From the NCBI RefSeq assembly GCF_900101495.1, contig NZ_FMUS01000012.1, forward strand, positions 1-64,000: DNA of 64,000 nt, written 5' to 3'. Under the pieces are notes generated by a model that saw nothing but the letters and a program-made list of their open reading frames with translations, was not told the DNA's origin and made no database searches. Both the position numbers and the translations under genes were made by a program. This DNA comes from Alkaliphilus peptidifermentans DSM 18978 (lineage in GTDB: Bacteria > Bacillota > Clostridia > Peptostreptococcales > Natronincolaceae). Below are positions 25,511 through 36,589 of this stretch, piece by piece (the stretch's first letter is position 1; each line of letters begins with the position of its first letter).

Positions 25511-26293
25511 ATGAAGGAGGAAAGATTCGTTGATATTAAAGAAATTTCAATGATTTATCATACTCTTTCAGGAGAGACTAAAGCCATAGATAAACTATCT
25601 TTTGATGTGAAGAAGGGTGAAATTGTAGCGATAGTAGGACCCAGTGGTTGTGGGAAATCTACTATTTTATCAATTATTGCAGGATTAATTATGCCTACTT
25701 CTGGTACAGTATTTATAGATGGTAAAAGGGTTGAGGGAACTAATAAAAAAGTTGGTTACATGTTCCAAAGTGACCACTTGTTCCAGTGGAGAAATATTTT
25801 AGCTAATGTATTAATTGGATTGGAAATTCAAGATAAATTAAATGAAGAAAGTATTGCTAAGGTATCAAAGCTTCTTGATACTTACGGATTAGGAGATTTT
25901 AAAATGCATTATCCATATCAACTCTCTGGTGGGATGCGTCAAAGGGTTGCTCTTATTAGAACACTTGCTACAGAGCCCGACTTATTATTATTGGATGAGC
26001 CTTTTTCTGCATTGGATTATCAAAGTAGATTAGTTGTTAGTGATGATATTACAAATATAATTAAGCAGGAGAAAAAGACAGCAATTATGGTTACCCATGA
26101 CATAGCAGAAGCTATATCAATGGCAGATAGAGTAATTGTTCTTTCAAATCGTCCCGCCATCATTAAAAGTATCTATGATATTCAACTTACATGTGCTGAT
26201 GGAATAGCTACTCCCCTGAAATGTCGTGAAGCTCCAGAATTTAGATATTATTTCAATAAGATCTGGAAGGAGCTGGATGTATATGTTAAGTAA
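25511..26293 (+). CDS. ABC transporter ATPase, NitT/TauT type
   Basis: 260 residues. Walker A GPSGCGKST, the signature LSGGMRQR, Walker B LLLLDEPFSALD and the H-loop VTHDIAEA are all intact. The length and FQSDHLFQWRNILANV Q-loop region are typical of SsuB/TauB/ThiZ-type ATPases that power uptake of nitrate, sulfonates, taurine or pyrimidine precursors. It overlaps the permease gene by 11 bases. No substrate-binding protein gene is next to the pair, so the substrate is undetermined. AAAGGAGG precedes the ATG. It is divergent from the BlaI operon, with a shared 217-base region between. Confidence 0.9.
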   Translation: MKEERFVDIKEISMIYHTLSGETKAIDKLSFDVKKGEIVAIVGPSGCGKSTILSIIAGLIMPTSGTVFIDGKRVEGTNKKVGYMFQSDHLFQWRNILANVLIGLEIQDKLNEESIAKVSKLLDTYGLGDFKMHYPYQLSGGMRQRVALIRTLATEPDLLLLDEPFSALDYQSRLVVSDDITNIIKQEKKTAIMVTHDIAEAISMADRVIVLSNRPAIIKSIYDIQLTCADGIATPLKCREAPEFRYYFNKIWKELDVYVK

Positions 26294-27107
26294 AAAAATT
26301 GATAATAATTCCAATTTCTCTGAGAATCATATCAATTATTTAAACTCTGTATATCGTCAACGTTTGAGGATAAGACTCTCTCAAGTTGGATTGTTGGTTG
26401 GGTTTTTACTACTATGGGAAATAGCTGCCAGTTTTAGATGGATAGATCCTTTTTTCATAAGTAAGCCCTCATCAATTTTTCGATTGATTGTTAATCTGGC
26501 AAAGGATGGATCAATTTTTAAGCACACTGCTATTTCTGTTTTCGAGGCTATTATGGGTTTCGTCATAGGTACTATTTTAGGCACTATTATTGCAATTTTG
26601 CTTTGGTGGTCAGATTTTTTCGCCAAGGTATTTGATCCATACTTAGTAGTATTAAATGCTCTTCCTAAAATTGCTTTAGGTCCAATTATAATAATCTGGG
26701 CAGGAACTGGTATGAGGGGTATTATTGTTACAGCCTTGGCAATTTCATTAGTGGTTACCATTTTATCAACCTATAGTGGTTTTAAAGAGGTAGATCAGGA
26801 AAAGGTTAAAATGTTGCAAACATTTGGAGCAACAAAATTTCAAATATTACAGAAGGTTATACTACCTGCTAGCGTTCCTAACATGATTAACACAATGAAA
26901 ATCAACATTGGAATGACTTGGGTAGGGGTAATTGTAGGAGAATTCCTTGTGTCAAAGGCTGGATTAGGCTATTTGATTGTTTATGGAGGGCAAGTCTTTA
27001 GATTGGATATTGTAATGGCTGGTGTGATAATACTTGCTACTGCTACTGCTATTATGTATCAAATCATTGTTAGAATCGAAGACCGTTTTCTGAAATGGAA
27101 GCAATAA
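26283..27107 (+). CDS. ABC transporter permease, NitT/TauT type
   Basis: 274 residues from the ATG at 26283, within the end of the ATPase gene; GGAAGGAG lies 10 bases upstream, and the ATG two codons earlier is an alternative. Six hydrophobic segments are present, with the family EAA-like loop FKEVDQEKVKMLQTFGATKF followed by QKVILPASVPN. The protein sits in the membrane as a homodimer with the preceding ATPase. A terminator follows the stop directly, so the operon has two genes only. Confidence 0.88.
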   Translation: MLSKKIDNNSNFSENHINYLNSVYRQRLRIRLSQVGLLVGFLLLWEIAASFRWIDPFFISKPSSIFRLIVNLAKDGSIFKHTAISVFEAIMGFVIGTILGTIIAILLWWSDFFAKVFDPYLVVLNALPKIALGPIIIIWAGTGMRGIIVTALAISLVVTILSTYSGFKEVDQEKVKMLQTFGATKFQILQKVILPASVPNMINTMKINIGMTWVGVIVGEFLVSKAGLGYLIVYGGQVFRLDIVMAGVIILATATAIMYQIIVRIEDRFLKWKQ

Positions 27108-27136
27108 AAAAAAACACTTTAGGTGTTTTTTTTATT
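27103..27136 (+). terminator. Terminator of the NitT/TauT operon
   Basis: AAAAAAAACAC and GTGTTTTTTTT form an A/T-rich stem ending in a T-run, overlapping the permease stop codon. Confidence 0.8.
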
Positions 27137-27163
27137 GAGTTAGTTATTTAATTATTAACAATG

Positions 27164-28057
27164 TTACCTATTTAAATACTCTACATAACCGCTCTCAACA
27201 AATATTTCATGCTCATCCATATGGGTCCACTCTTCAATTGATAAATGAGGATGTCTTTGAATAAAGCTATTTACAATATTATACCCTATAATGTATCTAC
27301 AATTTGGTAGCATTTCATCTAATGAGGATAGTTTATCACATATAGTAGTTGTGTTTTGACACAAATAATCTTCTATTATTTCCCACATTTCCTTCTCTTG
27401 CTCTATACAAATACTTCCCGATATCTTATATCCAATCGATAATTTGGCAAAGGCTTCTGCTTTTCCCTCAAATACTAAGAATCCCAAGAGATCATTTGGG
27501 GGATGCCTATTCTCCATTGCAACTATGTGATTATACTCATGGGCTATTATTGCTTGAATTGCTGATTCTGTCCATTTGGTAGATGGATAAATATATATGT
27601 CCCCATTATGAATATATCCACTTGCCTTAGTTATATATCTATTATGAGGCATTACAAAAATATTTATATCCGGTCCTGGTAGTATTTCTGCTGATTTAAT
27701 CAAAGTCGATTGTAGTATATCCTCCACATTATAGTTTTCTAATTCATGCAACTGCTTTTCTAGTTCTGCAATGTTATAAATTACATTATGATGATATTTT
27801 ATAGTTGGGACACCAAAGTCAAAAACTCTATTTATAAAAATTTCACTATAGAGTTTTTGTAATGATTTAGGATTAGGGTTCGATAGTTTTTTAGCTTCTT
27901 CTACATAACAATATAGACCTTCATAGGCAGAAATAATTTTGAAATTTTGCTCTGAATGGGAAAATTCAGTAATAGATATATCTGTAGGGGCTGTATTTCT
28001 ACATCCCATAATAATGAGGAGTAATGCTATTAAAACAACGATTTTGAACGTTTTCAC
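27164..28057 (-). CDS. Lipoprotein with a DUF2268-like zinc-protease domain
   Basis: 297 residues from a GTG at 28057. GGGAGGG lies 6 bases before it, inside the codons that follow a more distant ATG, so the GTG is preferred. The signal ends in the lipobox LIIMGC. The HEYNH motif in AIIAHEYNHIVAMENRHPP, followed by LVFEGKAEAFAKL with a downstream Glu, matches the predicted zinc-dependent DUF2268 proteases. It would be anchored outside the membrane. It is followed on the same strand by no obvious partner; the sensor kinase gene lies 42 bases upstream and may be co-transcribed. Confidence 0.75.
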   Translation of the reverse strand: MKTFKIVVLIALLLIIMGCRNTAPTDISITEFSHSEQNFKIISAYEGLYCYVEEAKKLSNPNPKSLQKLYSEIFINRVFDFGVPTIKYHHNVIYNIAELEKQLHELENYNVEDILQSTLIKSAEILPGPDINIFVMPHNRYITKASGYIHNGDIYIYPSTKWTESAIQAIIAHEYNHIVAMENRHPPNDLLGFLVFEGKAEAFAKLSIGYKISGSICIEQEKEMWEIIEDYLCQNTTTICDKLSSLDEMLPNCRYIIGYNIVNSFIQRHPHLSIEEWTHMDEHEIFVESGYVEYLNR

Positions 28058-28099
28058 ATTAAACCCTCCCATTAACCATATTCAACTATGCTTTTATTG

Positions 28100-30139
28100 C
28101 TATGCTCCTAATGAATATATATCTGAAAACTCCACCTTTACCTTATCAATACTTCTATCAAAATTATACTCTTCTATAATAATGCTTTTATCTGTTCTGC
28201 ATTTTATCGGCAGCTCAACTATAAATTCAGTTCCTTTATCTAATACACTATCAACCCTTATGGTTCCTTCATGTAATTCAATCAAAGACTTAACAATAGA
28301 CAATCCAATACCACTTCCTTCATGATTTCTAGTCAAGGATTTGTCAATTTGAGTAAAACGATCAAAAATTACATCTAGCTTATCCTTAGGAATCCCGATT
28401 CCAGTGTCCTTCACTACAATTTGAAGATTTTTACCATTATCATTAACAAAAACGCATATTTCATCTCCAGGTTCTGTAAATTTAACAGCGTTGGATAATA
28501 GATTTAATATAATTCTTTCAATTGCATTAGGATCAATGGTCATAATTCTTTGTTCTACCTCCGATTGAAATCTTATATTGATGGACTTATTTTTTACATG
28601 CTCTGCTACCGAAAGTGTTATATTGCGTATAATTGCTATAATATCAATGTTATGCAGCTCCAGTTGAAAATAATCAGCATCAATTTTTGTTATATCAATA
28701 AGATTATCAACTAATCTAGTTATTCTATTACAGTTTTGTTTTAATATTTTAAGCTTTTTATTTAATTTATTATTAGGTGTACTCATGTTATCATCTAACT
28801 CTAATAATTGTATTGTGCTATAAATTAAATTTATCGGAGTTTTCATTTCATGGGATAAATTTGCAAAAAATTCAGTTTTTATTTTATCATGTTCAATTGC
28901 ATTTTCTATTTGCTTCTCCAAATTTTTAGTCCTTTTCCGTTCACTAATATCCCTGACAACGCTCAAAATTAGTCCTTCATCTAGTTCAAATACAGACATA
29001 GCTGCTATCTCAATATCAACAAATTGTTTATCTGTTCTAATTAATCTCTGTTCACCTCGAGAAGTGATTGAATTGCTAACTGAAACCTCCTCTATATTAG
29101 CTTTAAAGCTTTGATGAAAACCATCATCAATAAAATCATATATATTCTTATCAATAATTTCGTCGGGGTTTTTTAATCCTAATAGGTCAGCTCCTTTGGG
29201 ATTTGTATAGAAAAATTTATTAGCATCATGAATAAAAACTGCATCAGGTAATAATGCTATTAATTTTTGGTATTTATTTTTACTATTTTTTAAATTATTT
29301 TCCGATTGTTTTCTTATAAACACCTCTTTTTCCAACTCATCGTTTGTCTGACTTAATTTATCGATTAATTCCTTATTGGTTTCTATGAAGGATTTGTTAA
29401 AGCTAGTATTAATAACTGCATTATAGATTAAATATATTGAAGCAAGCTGTAATAAGTGAGCTAGTATATCATAACCATTTGATGCATTATTGGACAATAA
29501 ATAAAATACTTCTGAAAAAATAGCAGCGTACAAGGCCATTCCAATATATGTATAAAAATATTCTTTGTGGAGCTTTTTTGACTTGAATAATAACATAATA
29601 CTGATTACTAGTAATGCTATAATTATCAAAGATGTTCCACCAATAAAATAAGTATTTTCAATGACTATATTGATTATCCTTGGGTCAAATATTAGGGTAG
29701 CAAACAGAAAAAAAGCAATACTATAGATAACTGTAATGAAATGATATCTTCGTTTATTATTTAATATTGCCAGCATTGACAAAAGACCGATAGCATATAA
29801 AGCTCTTTTTATTATAAGTAAATAACTAGAGTGGATTTGAATTTCACTTGTAAAAATATTTAGTCCTTCATGGGTAATTATATTTAATATCTGAAATCCT
29901 ATTATAGAAGCAGTGGTAATTCCTAAAAAAGCAACGTGATCTTCTGTTGATTTACTATACGAATTAATAACTGTTAAGAAAATCATCAAACAAATTACTA
30001 TGGAAAGAAGCTCGATAACAAAATAATACATATTGTAGTTTTTCATGCTTAGTATCATGGCAAAGGGTACAATAAGAAAAAAGGTTATCATTTTTCTATA
30101 TATACTTTCATCTTTATTTTGAAGAAGATTCCATTGCAT
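28100..30139 (-). CDS. MASE3-PAS sensor histidine kinase
   Basis: 679 residues. About eight hydrophobic segments fill residues 15-240 (a MASE3-type membrane sensor, with conserved HEGLNIF after IGFQILNIIT). A coiled linker, a PAS domain at about 285-400 (LLPDAVFIHDANKFFYTNPK), the phosphoacceptor H-box FFANLSHEMKTPINLIYSTI with His430, and an HATPase_c domain (NLLSNAVKFTEPGD, VKDTGIGIPKDKLDVIFDRF, GSGIGLSIVKSL) follow. It is a complete membrane kinase. No response-regulator gene is nearby, so it is an orphan. GGGGGG precedes the ATG. Confidence 0.9.
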   Translation of the reverse strand: MQWNLLQNKDESIYRKMITFFLIVPFAMILSMKNYNMYYFVIELLSIVICLMIFLTVINSYSKSTEDHVAFLGITTASIIGFQILNIITHEGLNIFTSEIQIHSSYLLIIKRALYAIGLLSMLAILNNKRRYHFITVIYSIAFFLFATLIFDPRIINIVIENTYFIGGTSLIIIALLVISIMLLFKSKKLHKEYFYTYIGMALYAAIFSEVFYLLSNNASNGYDILAHLLQLASIYLIYNAVINTSFNKSFIETNKELIDKLSQTNDELEKEVFIRKQSENNLKNSKNKYQKLIALLPDAVFIHDANKFFYTNPKGADLLGLKNPDEIIDKNIYDFIDDGFHQSFKANIEEVSVSNSITSRGEQRLIRTDKQFVDIEIAAMSVFELDEGLILSVVRDISERKRTKNLEKQIENAIEHDKIKTEFFANLSHEMKTPINLIYSTIQLLELDDNMSTPNNKLNKKLKILKQNCNRITRLVDNLIDITKIDADYFQLELHNIDIIAIIRNITLSVAEHVKNKSINIRFQSEVEQRIMTIDPNAIERIILNLLSNAVKFTEPGDEICVFVNDNGKNLQIVVKDTGIGIPKDKLDVIFDRFTQIDKSLTRNHEGSGIGLSIVKSLIELHEGTIRVDSVLDKGTEFIVELPIKCRTDKSIIIEEYNFDRSIDKVKVEFSDIYSLGA

Positions 30140-30189
30140 TAAATTCTATCCCCCTATTATTTAACACCGGGTACTAAGGTACTGTTTTC

Positions 30190-30267
30190 ATATCATTGCT
30201 TAAAATCCAGCACCCTTACGTATTAAATACGTTGTGTAGGCTGGATTTCCACGTGTGTTGAATCTAT
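30190..30267 (+). repeat. Palindromic repeat element, degraded copy C
   Basis: Shares CCAGCACCCTTACGTATTA with copy B in the same orientation. The inner stem is AAATCCAGC / GCTGGATTT, that is, changed from copies A and B at paired positions. The outer arms no longer pair. It lies between the kinase and GH18 genes. Confidence 0.65.
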
Positions 30268-30310
30268 TTTATCTATCGTTAGCAATCTCAATTATTCATA
30301 TATACTCCTG

Positions 30311-32041
30311 TTATTTTATTCTCTCTAGTACTGTATTCCATACGTCCAAATATATGTTTTTATCCTCAGGTTCAGAGTAATCAGGAATATTTCCAAGTCT
30401 CCAAAAGGATAATCCTTGAATACCGAAAAGCTTTGCAATTTTAATTTTTGCAGTTATGCTTCTTGAGTCTTCATACCAAACAATATTAGTAGTTTCATCT
30501 ACATCATTAAAAAATTCTACATATGGGCTTTCAAGTGTATAGGAATACTTGATATTAACATCATCTAAGAGCCTTTTCTGTATCATTTCATAGGTGGGTC
30601 TATATGCATACTCATTAATAACCTTTCCATCCTTCAATTTCCATTGTACCGAATCAAATGATAATTGTATATATATTTTATTTATGTCCTCTACACCTGT
30701 TTCTTTATCTGTAATTTCCTTCAAAGCATAGTATATATCAAGGATAGGTGTTAGGGGTGTTGTCGTATATCCCCTATCCATTTCTTCATAGGTTAGCTTT
30801 GTAGCGTTATAATCATGTGCCATTAGAATTATTTTATCGGCTATTTTTCCTATGGTCCGATAATCATAACCGTCAAAGTATGGTTCTCCAGGCTTTCTTT
30901 TAGGATGCAAAGCAACGTATAGCTTTTGGTTATACTGGTTAAGCTCTTTTCTTAATTCCTGTAAAAACAAATTGAAGCTTTGACTTAATTCTTCTCGCCT
31001 CATCTCTTCAAAATCAATCACAATGCCATCGAAGTATATGCTATTTCCTAGATATTCAATAGGCTGAATAACTTCTAAAATCATTTCTATAGCCTGACTA
31101 CGGGTTTCTGCATCCTTTAGCATATATTCAATAAATCCTATTTTAGCATCCTCTACAATAATAGTACTATTATCTGCAAAAATCATCAGCTGTGTAGAAG
31201 TTTCCTTTTCCTTTGAATAATTTACTAATTCTTCATAACCTTCAGGAAATGCAAAGACATTATTATTCTTTCTTGTTGTATTTAAAATAATATTATTAGC
31301 TACATCATCATATTCAAATCTACTCCAACCAAAGCTGACTGAGTTTAGATCTTCAATCATATACCTTTGTGAATAGGACTGTATGGCGTAAAATCCGTGC
31401 AGTTCAGTTATTGGTTGATTTAGCTTTCTATACATACGCATCATCATGGCGGCAGCATGCTCCCGTAACGCTGTTGCCTTTGGATCAAATAAATTGTTAC
31501 CGACACCACCAACTATCCCTAATTCCTTAGCAATAGCTATATAACCATGATTATCATCTACATCTAAAAATGGTCTTTCGTAAGCATTTAGTTGTTTTGC
31601 TAGGCTATCATACCCTAGTGCTCGAACAATCATAATAGCCATTTCTTCTCTAGTTATTGGATCTTCTGGTCTGAAGTTAGCATCGTCATTATGTATAATG
31701 CTATGCTGTAGGGCTGTTTCAATTGGCCCAAAGTACCATGCATTAATATTCATGTTATCATCAAAGCTACCCTCCTCAGGCACATGGGTTTCTAAGCCCA
31801 TTAACTTAATAAGGAAGGTTACAAATTCATTTCTTTTTATTGGTTTCCCTATACCAAATTCATTATTTCCAATGCCTTCAGTTATATCTAATCGCCTAAG
31901 CTCATGTACATCCTCATATGCCCAATGATTGTTAGAAACATCATTGAAACGAAGTGCTTCCTCTTCAGCAAAAACCGTTATTACTGTGGAGAAAATTAAA
32001 ATTATCAATAAAAAGCATAAAAATCTATTATTATTTCTCAA
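30311..32041 (-). CDS. S-layer-homology protein with a GH18 catalytic-type domain
   Basis: 576 residues from a TTG start, supported by AAGGAGGC seven bases upstream. A signal peptide ends near VFAEEEALRF. Three SLH repeats cover about residues 30-215 (FNDVSNNHWAYEDVHELRRL, then ITREEMAIMIVRALG and ALREHAAAMMMRMYR), anchoring the protein to pyruvylated wall polymer. Residues ~220-570 are a GH18/YaaH-like domain with FDGIVIDFEEM, in which the final Asp and the catalytic Glu are present. Such proteins hydrolyse spore-cortex or wall glycans. It has no wall-synthesis neighbours. Confidence 0.85.
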   Translation of the reverse strand: MRNNNRFLCFLLIILIFSTVITVFAEEEALRFNDVSNNHWAYEDVHELRRLDITEGIGNNEFGIGKPIKRNEFVTFLIKLMGLETHVPEEGSFDDNMNINAWYFGPIETALQHSIIHNDDANFRPEDPITREEMAIMIVRALGYDSLAKQLNAYERPFLDVDDNHGYIAIAKELGIVGGVGNNLFDPKATALREHAAAMMMRMYRKLNQPITELHGFYAIQSYSQRYMIEDLNSVSFGWSRFEYDDVANNIILNTTRKNNNVFAFPEGYEELVNYSKEKETSTQLMIFADNSTIIVEDAKIGFIEYMLKDAETRSQAIEMILEVIQPIEYLGNSIYFDGIVIDFEEMRREELSQSFNLFLQELRKELNQYNQKLYVALHPKRKPGEPYFDGYDYRTIGKIADKIILMAHDYNATKLTYEEMDRGYTTTPLTPILDIYYALKEITDKETGVEDINKIYIQLSFDSVQWKLKDGKVINEYAYRPTYEMIQKRLLDDVNIKYSYTLESPYVEFFNDVDETTNIVWYEDSRSITAKIKIAKLFGIQGLSFWRLGNIPDYSEPEDKNIYLDVWNTVLERIK

Positions 32042-32255
32042 CTATGATGCCTCCTTAATGGCAAGATTTTCGTATAACAAAGTATTCTATATAAAATTAT
32101 TTAATCCTTTTTTAAAATCTAATATTTGTTTTAAATAATATTTAATATTTTGTTATTTAATAAGATAGAATATCTCCTTTCCTGGGAAATATATTTACTC
32201 CAACAACGCAAATCAAATGTTTGAAAACAAGGTTTAACTACATTAAAATTGTTTA

Positions 32256-32292
32256 ACCCCTTAGATTTTTATAAACCGAATATCTAAGGGGT
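32256..32292 (-). terminator. Terminator after carB
   Basis: ACCCCTTAGAT / ATCTAAGGGGT, an 11-bp stem with a loop of about 15 bases, located 24 bases past the carB stop. The T-tract is modest. Confidence 0.65.
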
Positions 32293-32315
32293 AGATAAAT
32301 AAACAATCTATTCTT

Positions 32316-35300
32316 TTAGTAAATTCTCTTGACTTGATACTTATATTTCTTTGAAAAGCTAATTGTTTCAATAAATTTGACCGCTGTATCTAGTGAAGTG
32401 AAGCAAGGTATTTGATAATCGATAGAGCTCCTTCTAAGCTGAAACCCAAATCTTTCAACGGTTTTACCTTTAGTAGGAGTATTAATCATCATAACTATTT
32501 CCTTTGATCTCATAGACTCTAAAGCTTCATCTATAGAGTTGATTGTTCTTTTAACTGTAATTCCCTGCTCCTCCATAAATATGCCGGTTTCTTTTGTTGC
32601 AATTATTTCGAATCCTAGTTGAATTATTTTTTCAGCAATGCCTATAGATTCCTGTTTATCTCGAGATGCAATGGAAAAGAACACCTCTCCTTTTTTAGGA
32701 ATATTCAACCCGACTCCTTCAAATGCCTTTAGCATAGCTTCTTCATAGGTATCTCCAACTCCCATAACTTCTCCAGTAGACTTCATTTCAGGACTAAGAG
32801 AAATATCTACATCTGTCAGTTTCTCCAAACAAAACACTGGAGCTTTTACTATTACATATGCTGGAGGTTGGGCTACTCCTGTTGAGTATCCTAATTCCTT
32901 CAAAGTTCTTCCAGTCATAATGGCGGTTGCCAGCGAAATCATTGGCACCTTCGTAACCTTAGAAACTATTGGTACTGTACGAGATGCTCTAGGATTTGCT
33001 TCTAGCACCATTACAGCATTATCTTTGACCACATACTGTATATTTATTAAACCTTTAACCTTTAAAGCCTTTGATATTTTTAAAGTATAGTCTATAATAT
33101 CCTTCATAACCTTCTCATTAACATTTTGTACTGGATATACACTCATACTGTCGCCCGAATGTACCCCCGCCCGTTCAATATGTTCCATTACCGCAGGTAT
33201 AAATACATCTTCACCATCACTAATACCATCAATCTCCACTTCCTTGCCCTGAACATATTGATCTATGAGGATAGGATATTCATTGTTCTCTTCCCATAAT
33301 TCCTTTGCATAGTGTATTAGTTCATCTTTACTCCAAACAATTTCCATTGATTGACCTCCAATTACATAGGAGGGCCTAACCACCAACGGGAATCCTAAAG
33401 TATCTGCAGCTTCATTCACTTCCAACATATTAACTGCACCCACTCCTTTAGTTTGTGGTATATCCAATTCCGAAAGCAAATTTGAGAATCTTTTTCTGTC
33501 CTCTGCAATATCAATTGAATCTGGAGAAGTTCCTAATATTTTTATGCCTGCTCTATGGAGGGCTCCTGTTAGATTAATTGCTGTCTGTCCTCCGTACTGA
33601 ACAATTACACCCTCTACATCCTCCATTTCAGCTATATTTAATACATCTTCTGAAGTTAAAGGTTCAAAATAAAGCTTATCGGAAGTATCGAAGTCTGTAC
33701 TTACAGTTTCTGGATTATTATTAATTATAAGTGTTTCTATCCCTAATTTTTTTAAAGCCCATGCCCCATGAACACAGCAATAATCAAACTCAATACCTTG
33801 ACCAATCCGGATGGGTCCTGAGCCTAATATTATCACCTTCCTCTTAGGAGATAGGTCCACTTCGTTATCTGTTTCATAACTGGAATAGAAATATGGAGTT
33901 GTTGACTCAAACTCACCGGCACATGTATCAACTAGCTTATACACTGGATTGATATTCATACTCTGTCGCAAAGATCTAATTTCCTCGTTACTTTTTCCAA
34001 TCAGCTTTCCAATGTGACCATCAGAAAATCCTAATTTTTTATATTCTTTTAAGGTTTCTTGATTTAATTTACGAGACAAAATCTCCTGCTCTTTTAGTAC
34101 AATGTTATAGATTTTCGACAAAAACCAGAGGTCGATTGAGGTTATTTTATGAAGTTCTTTAGGAGTATTCCCTCTACGTAGGGCTTCAAATATGGCAAAA
34201 ATCCTCTGATCATTGGGGAAGCTAAGCTTCTCCATAACTTCTTCATCATTTAACCTAGTTAGTGGATTTGATAATATGTCCCTTTGCTTGCCCTCCAAAC
34301 TTCTAATTGCTTTTAGTAAAGCTGCCTCAAAATTTCTTTCAATTGCCATAACCTCTCCAGTTGCCTTCATTTGGGTACCCAGCTTTCTATCACCAGTATT
34401 AAACTTGTCAAAGGGCCACTGGGGTATTTTCACCACTACATAGTCCAAAGCGGGTTCAAAGCAAGCTGTAGTTTTTCCAGTTACAGGATTTTTAATTTCG
34501 TCAAGAGCTAGCCCTATTGCAATTTTTGCTGCAATTTTTGCTATAGCATATCCTGTTGCCTTTGAGGCTAAAGCACTGGAACGACTAACTCTAGGATTCA
34601 CTTCAATCACCACATAATCTAAGCTGTTTGGACTTAAAGCAAATTGTATATTACAACCACCCTCAACCTTTAGTTCTCTAATAATATCAATAGATGCACT
34701 ACGTAGCATCTGATATTCTGTATCTCTAAGGGTTTGAGAAGGAGCTACAACGATGCTATCACCGGTATGAACCCCTACAGGGTCGAAATTTTCCATGTTG
34801 CAAATAATAATGCAATTATCATTTTTATCCCTCATGACTTCATATTCTATTTCCTTCCAGTTGGCAACACTTTGTTCTATCAAAACCTGACCAATTCGAC
34901 TAAGTCGTAGGCCTCTAGCTGTTATATCCATAAATTCATCTTCATTATTAGCAATTCCTCCCCCTGTACCCCCGAGGGTGTATGCTGGTCTTATTATCAA
35001 TGGGAACCCTACAGATTTTGCAAAGGATTGAGCCTCCTCTAAAGTTTCTACAATAGTACTGGCAGGAATTGGCTGATGGATTTCCTCCATAGTTTGCTTA
35101 AATAATAGCCTATCTTCTGCCTTTTTAATTGTATCAACCGATGTGCCTAAAAGCTTAACATTATACTTATCTAATATTCCCTTTTCATATAGCTCCACTG
35201 CAAGATTAAGCCCCGTCTGGCCACCAAGGGTAGGTAGTATTCCATCGGGTTTTTCAATCTGAATAATCTTTTCTAATGCCTTAGCATTCAGTGGTTCGAT

Positions 35301-35495
35301 ATACACTCTATCTGCGATGTTTTCATCTGTCATTATGGTGGCAGGATTACTATTTACAAGGACAACTTCTATTCCTTCCTCTTTAATGGATTTACATGCC
35401 TGAGTTCCTGAATAATCGAACTCTGCTGCCTGACCAATTACTATAGGTCCCGAACCAATGACAAGTACTTTACTTATTTTACTATCCTTTGGCAT
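32316..35495 (-). CDS. carB: Carbamoyl-phosphate synthase large subunit
   Basis: 1059 residues from the ATG at 35495; AGGAGGA ends 6 bases upstream, while the ATG two codons earlier touches it. The two ATP-grasp halves each begin with a GSGPIxIGQ motif ([19 protein letters not shown] and [18 protein letters not shown]). The C-terminal allosteric MGS-like domain ([20 protein letters not shown]) is present. It makes carbamoyl phosphate from glutamine-derived ammonia, bicarbonate and two ATP. It is the last gene of the arginine operon, so this copy probably serves arginine synthesis. No pyrimidine genes are nearby. Confidence 0.97.
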   Translation of the reverse strand: MPKDSKISKVLVIGSGPIVIGQAAEFDYSGTQACKSIKEEGIEVVLVNSNPATIMTDENIADRVYIEPLNAKALEKIIQIEKPDGILPTLGGQTGLNLAVELYEKGILDKYNVKLLGTSVDTIKKAEDRLLFKQTMEEIHQPIPASTIVETLEEAQSFAKSVGFPLIIRPAYTLGGTGGGIANNEDEFMDITARGLRLSRIGQVLIEQSVANWKEIEYEVMRDKNDNCIIICNMENFDPVGVHTGDSIVVAPSQTLRDTEYQMLRSASIDIIRELKVEGGCNIQFALSPNSLDYVVIEVNPRVSRSSALASKATGYAIAKIAAKIAIGLALDEIKNPVTGKTTACFEPALDYVVVKIPQWPFDKFNTGDRKLGTQMKATGEVMAIERNFEAALLKAIRSLEGKQRDILSNPLTRLNDEEVMEKLSFPNDQRIFAIFEALRRGNTPKELHKITSIDLWFLSKIYNIVLKEQEILSRKLNQETLKEYKKLGFSDGHIGKLIGKSNEEIRSLRQSMNINPVYKLVDTCAGEFESTTPYFYSSYETDNEVDLSPKRKVIILGSGPIRIGQGIEFDYCCVHGAWALKKLGIETLIINNNPETVSTDFDTSDKLYFEPLTSEDVLNIAEMEDVEGVIVQYGGQTAINLTGALHRAGIKILGTSPDSIDIAEDRKRFSNLLSELDIPQTKGVGAVNMLEVNEAADTLGFPLVVRPSYVIGGQSMEIVWSKDELIHYAKELWEENNEYPILIDQYVQGKEVEIDGISDGEDVFIPAVMEHIERAGVHSGDSMSVYPVQNVNEKVMKDIIDYTLKISKALKVKGLINIQYVVKDNAVMVLEANPRASRTVPIVSKVTKVPMISLATAIMTGRTLKELGYSTGVAQPPAYVIVKAPVFCLEKLTDVDISLSPEMKSTGEVMGVGDTYEEAMLKAFEGVGLNIPKKGEVFFSIASRDKQESIGIAEKIIQLGFEIIATKETGIFMEEQGITVKRTINSIDEALESMRSKEIVMMINTPTKGKTVERFGFQLRRSSIDYQIPCFTSLDTAVKFIETISFSKKYKYQVKRIY

Positions 35496-35506
35496 TGTCA
35501 TTCCTC

Positions 35507-36589
35507 CTAAACTGCCTGTTTATCTCCCTTTACATTGTTTAAAAATTGATCAAATAGATATTTTGAATCCATAGGTCCTGGAGATGCCTCTGGATGGTAC
35601 TGCACACTAAACACTGGTAGATATTTATGCTTTATTCCTTCAACTGTACCATCGTTAAGGTTACGATGGGTAACATTATATAGATTTTTATTTAAGGTAT
35701 CTTCATCTATTGCATAGCCGTGATTTTGAGATGTAATATAAACTCTATTATTAATTAAATCCTTTACAGGATGGTTGGCTCCCCTATGTCCAAAAGGCAG
35801 CTTAAAGGTTTTAGCTCCTGCTGACATTCCCAATAGCTGATGTCCCATACATATACCAAATATGGGTAACTCATTTACTAGTTTTTGAATATTTTGGGCA
35901 ACGGATATCAATCCTTCTGGATTGCCTGGACCGTTGGATAAGAAAAGCCCATCAGCCCTTATCTTTAAAATATCTTCAACACTTGTATTATACGGAAGCA
36001 CTGTAATTTGACATCCATAGGATTGTAAAACACGAATAATGTTTAGCTTTACTCCAAAATCCATTAGGGCAATTTTGGGTCCATTCCCTGGTATAATATA
36101 TGGATTTTTAGTAGATACCTCTGGAGTATAGCTTTTTTCAACTACATTACTTTCTAATAGGTTATTCAATAAATCCTTTTTATTCTCAAGGGATGTTGTA
36201 ATAATACCTCTCTTAGTACCATGATCCCTTAGATGCTTAACCAGCATTCGTGTATCAACGCCTTCTATCCCCATAATATTATTTTGTTTCATATAATAAT
36301 CCAATCCCATTTCACTCTTCCAGTTGCTGGGAGTAGTACAAGCTTCTCTGACTACTAATCCTTTGATTACGGGTTTCTGAGACTCTACATCATCATAGTT
36401 GAGTCCGTAGTTACCAATCATAGGATATGTCATTACCAATATTTGACCCTGATATGAATAGTCGGTAAATATCTCTTGATATCCAGTCATGGAGGTATTA
36501 AAAACAACCTCTCCTATTTGTTGATTCACACCTCCAAAAGCTTCCCCTTCGAATATACATCCATCTTCCAATAATAGATATGCCTTCAT
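35507..36589 (-). CDS. carA: Carbamoyl-phosphate synthase small (glutaminase) subunit
   Basis: 360 residues. The class I glutamine amidotransferase triad is visible: Cys in [15 protein letters not shown] and His/Glu in [14 protein letters not shown]. The N-terminal CPSase domain is complete ([20 protein letters not shown]). It releases ammonia from glutamine and passes it to CarB through a tunnel. Its ATG overlaps the argD stop (TAATG), and carB starts 12 bases after its end, so the three genes are co-translated. Confidence 0.96.
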   Translation of the reverse strand: MKAYLLLEDGCIFEGEAFGGVNQQIGEVVFNTSMTGYQEIFTDYSYQGQILVMTYPMIGNYGLNYDDVESQKPVIKGLVVREACTTPSNWKSEMGLDYYMKQNNIMGIEGVDTRMLVKHLRDHGTKRGIITTSLENKKDLLNNLLESNVVEKSYTPEVSTKNPYIIPGNGPKIALMDFGVKLNIIRVLQSYGCQITVLPYNTSVEDILKIRADGLFLSNGPGNPEGLISVAQNIQKLVNELPIFGICMGHQLLGMSAGAKTFKLPFGHRGANHPVKDLINNRVYITSQNHGYAIDEDTLNKNLYNVTHRNLNDGTVEGIKHKYLPVFSVQYHPEASPGPMDSKYLFDQFLNNVKGDKQAV

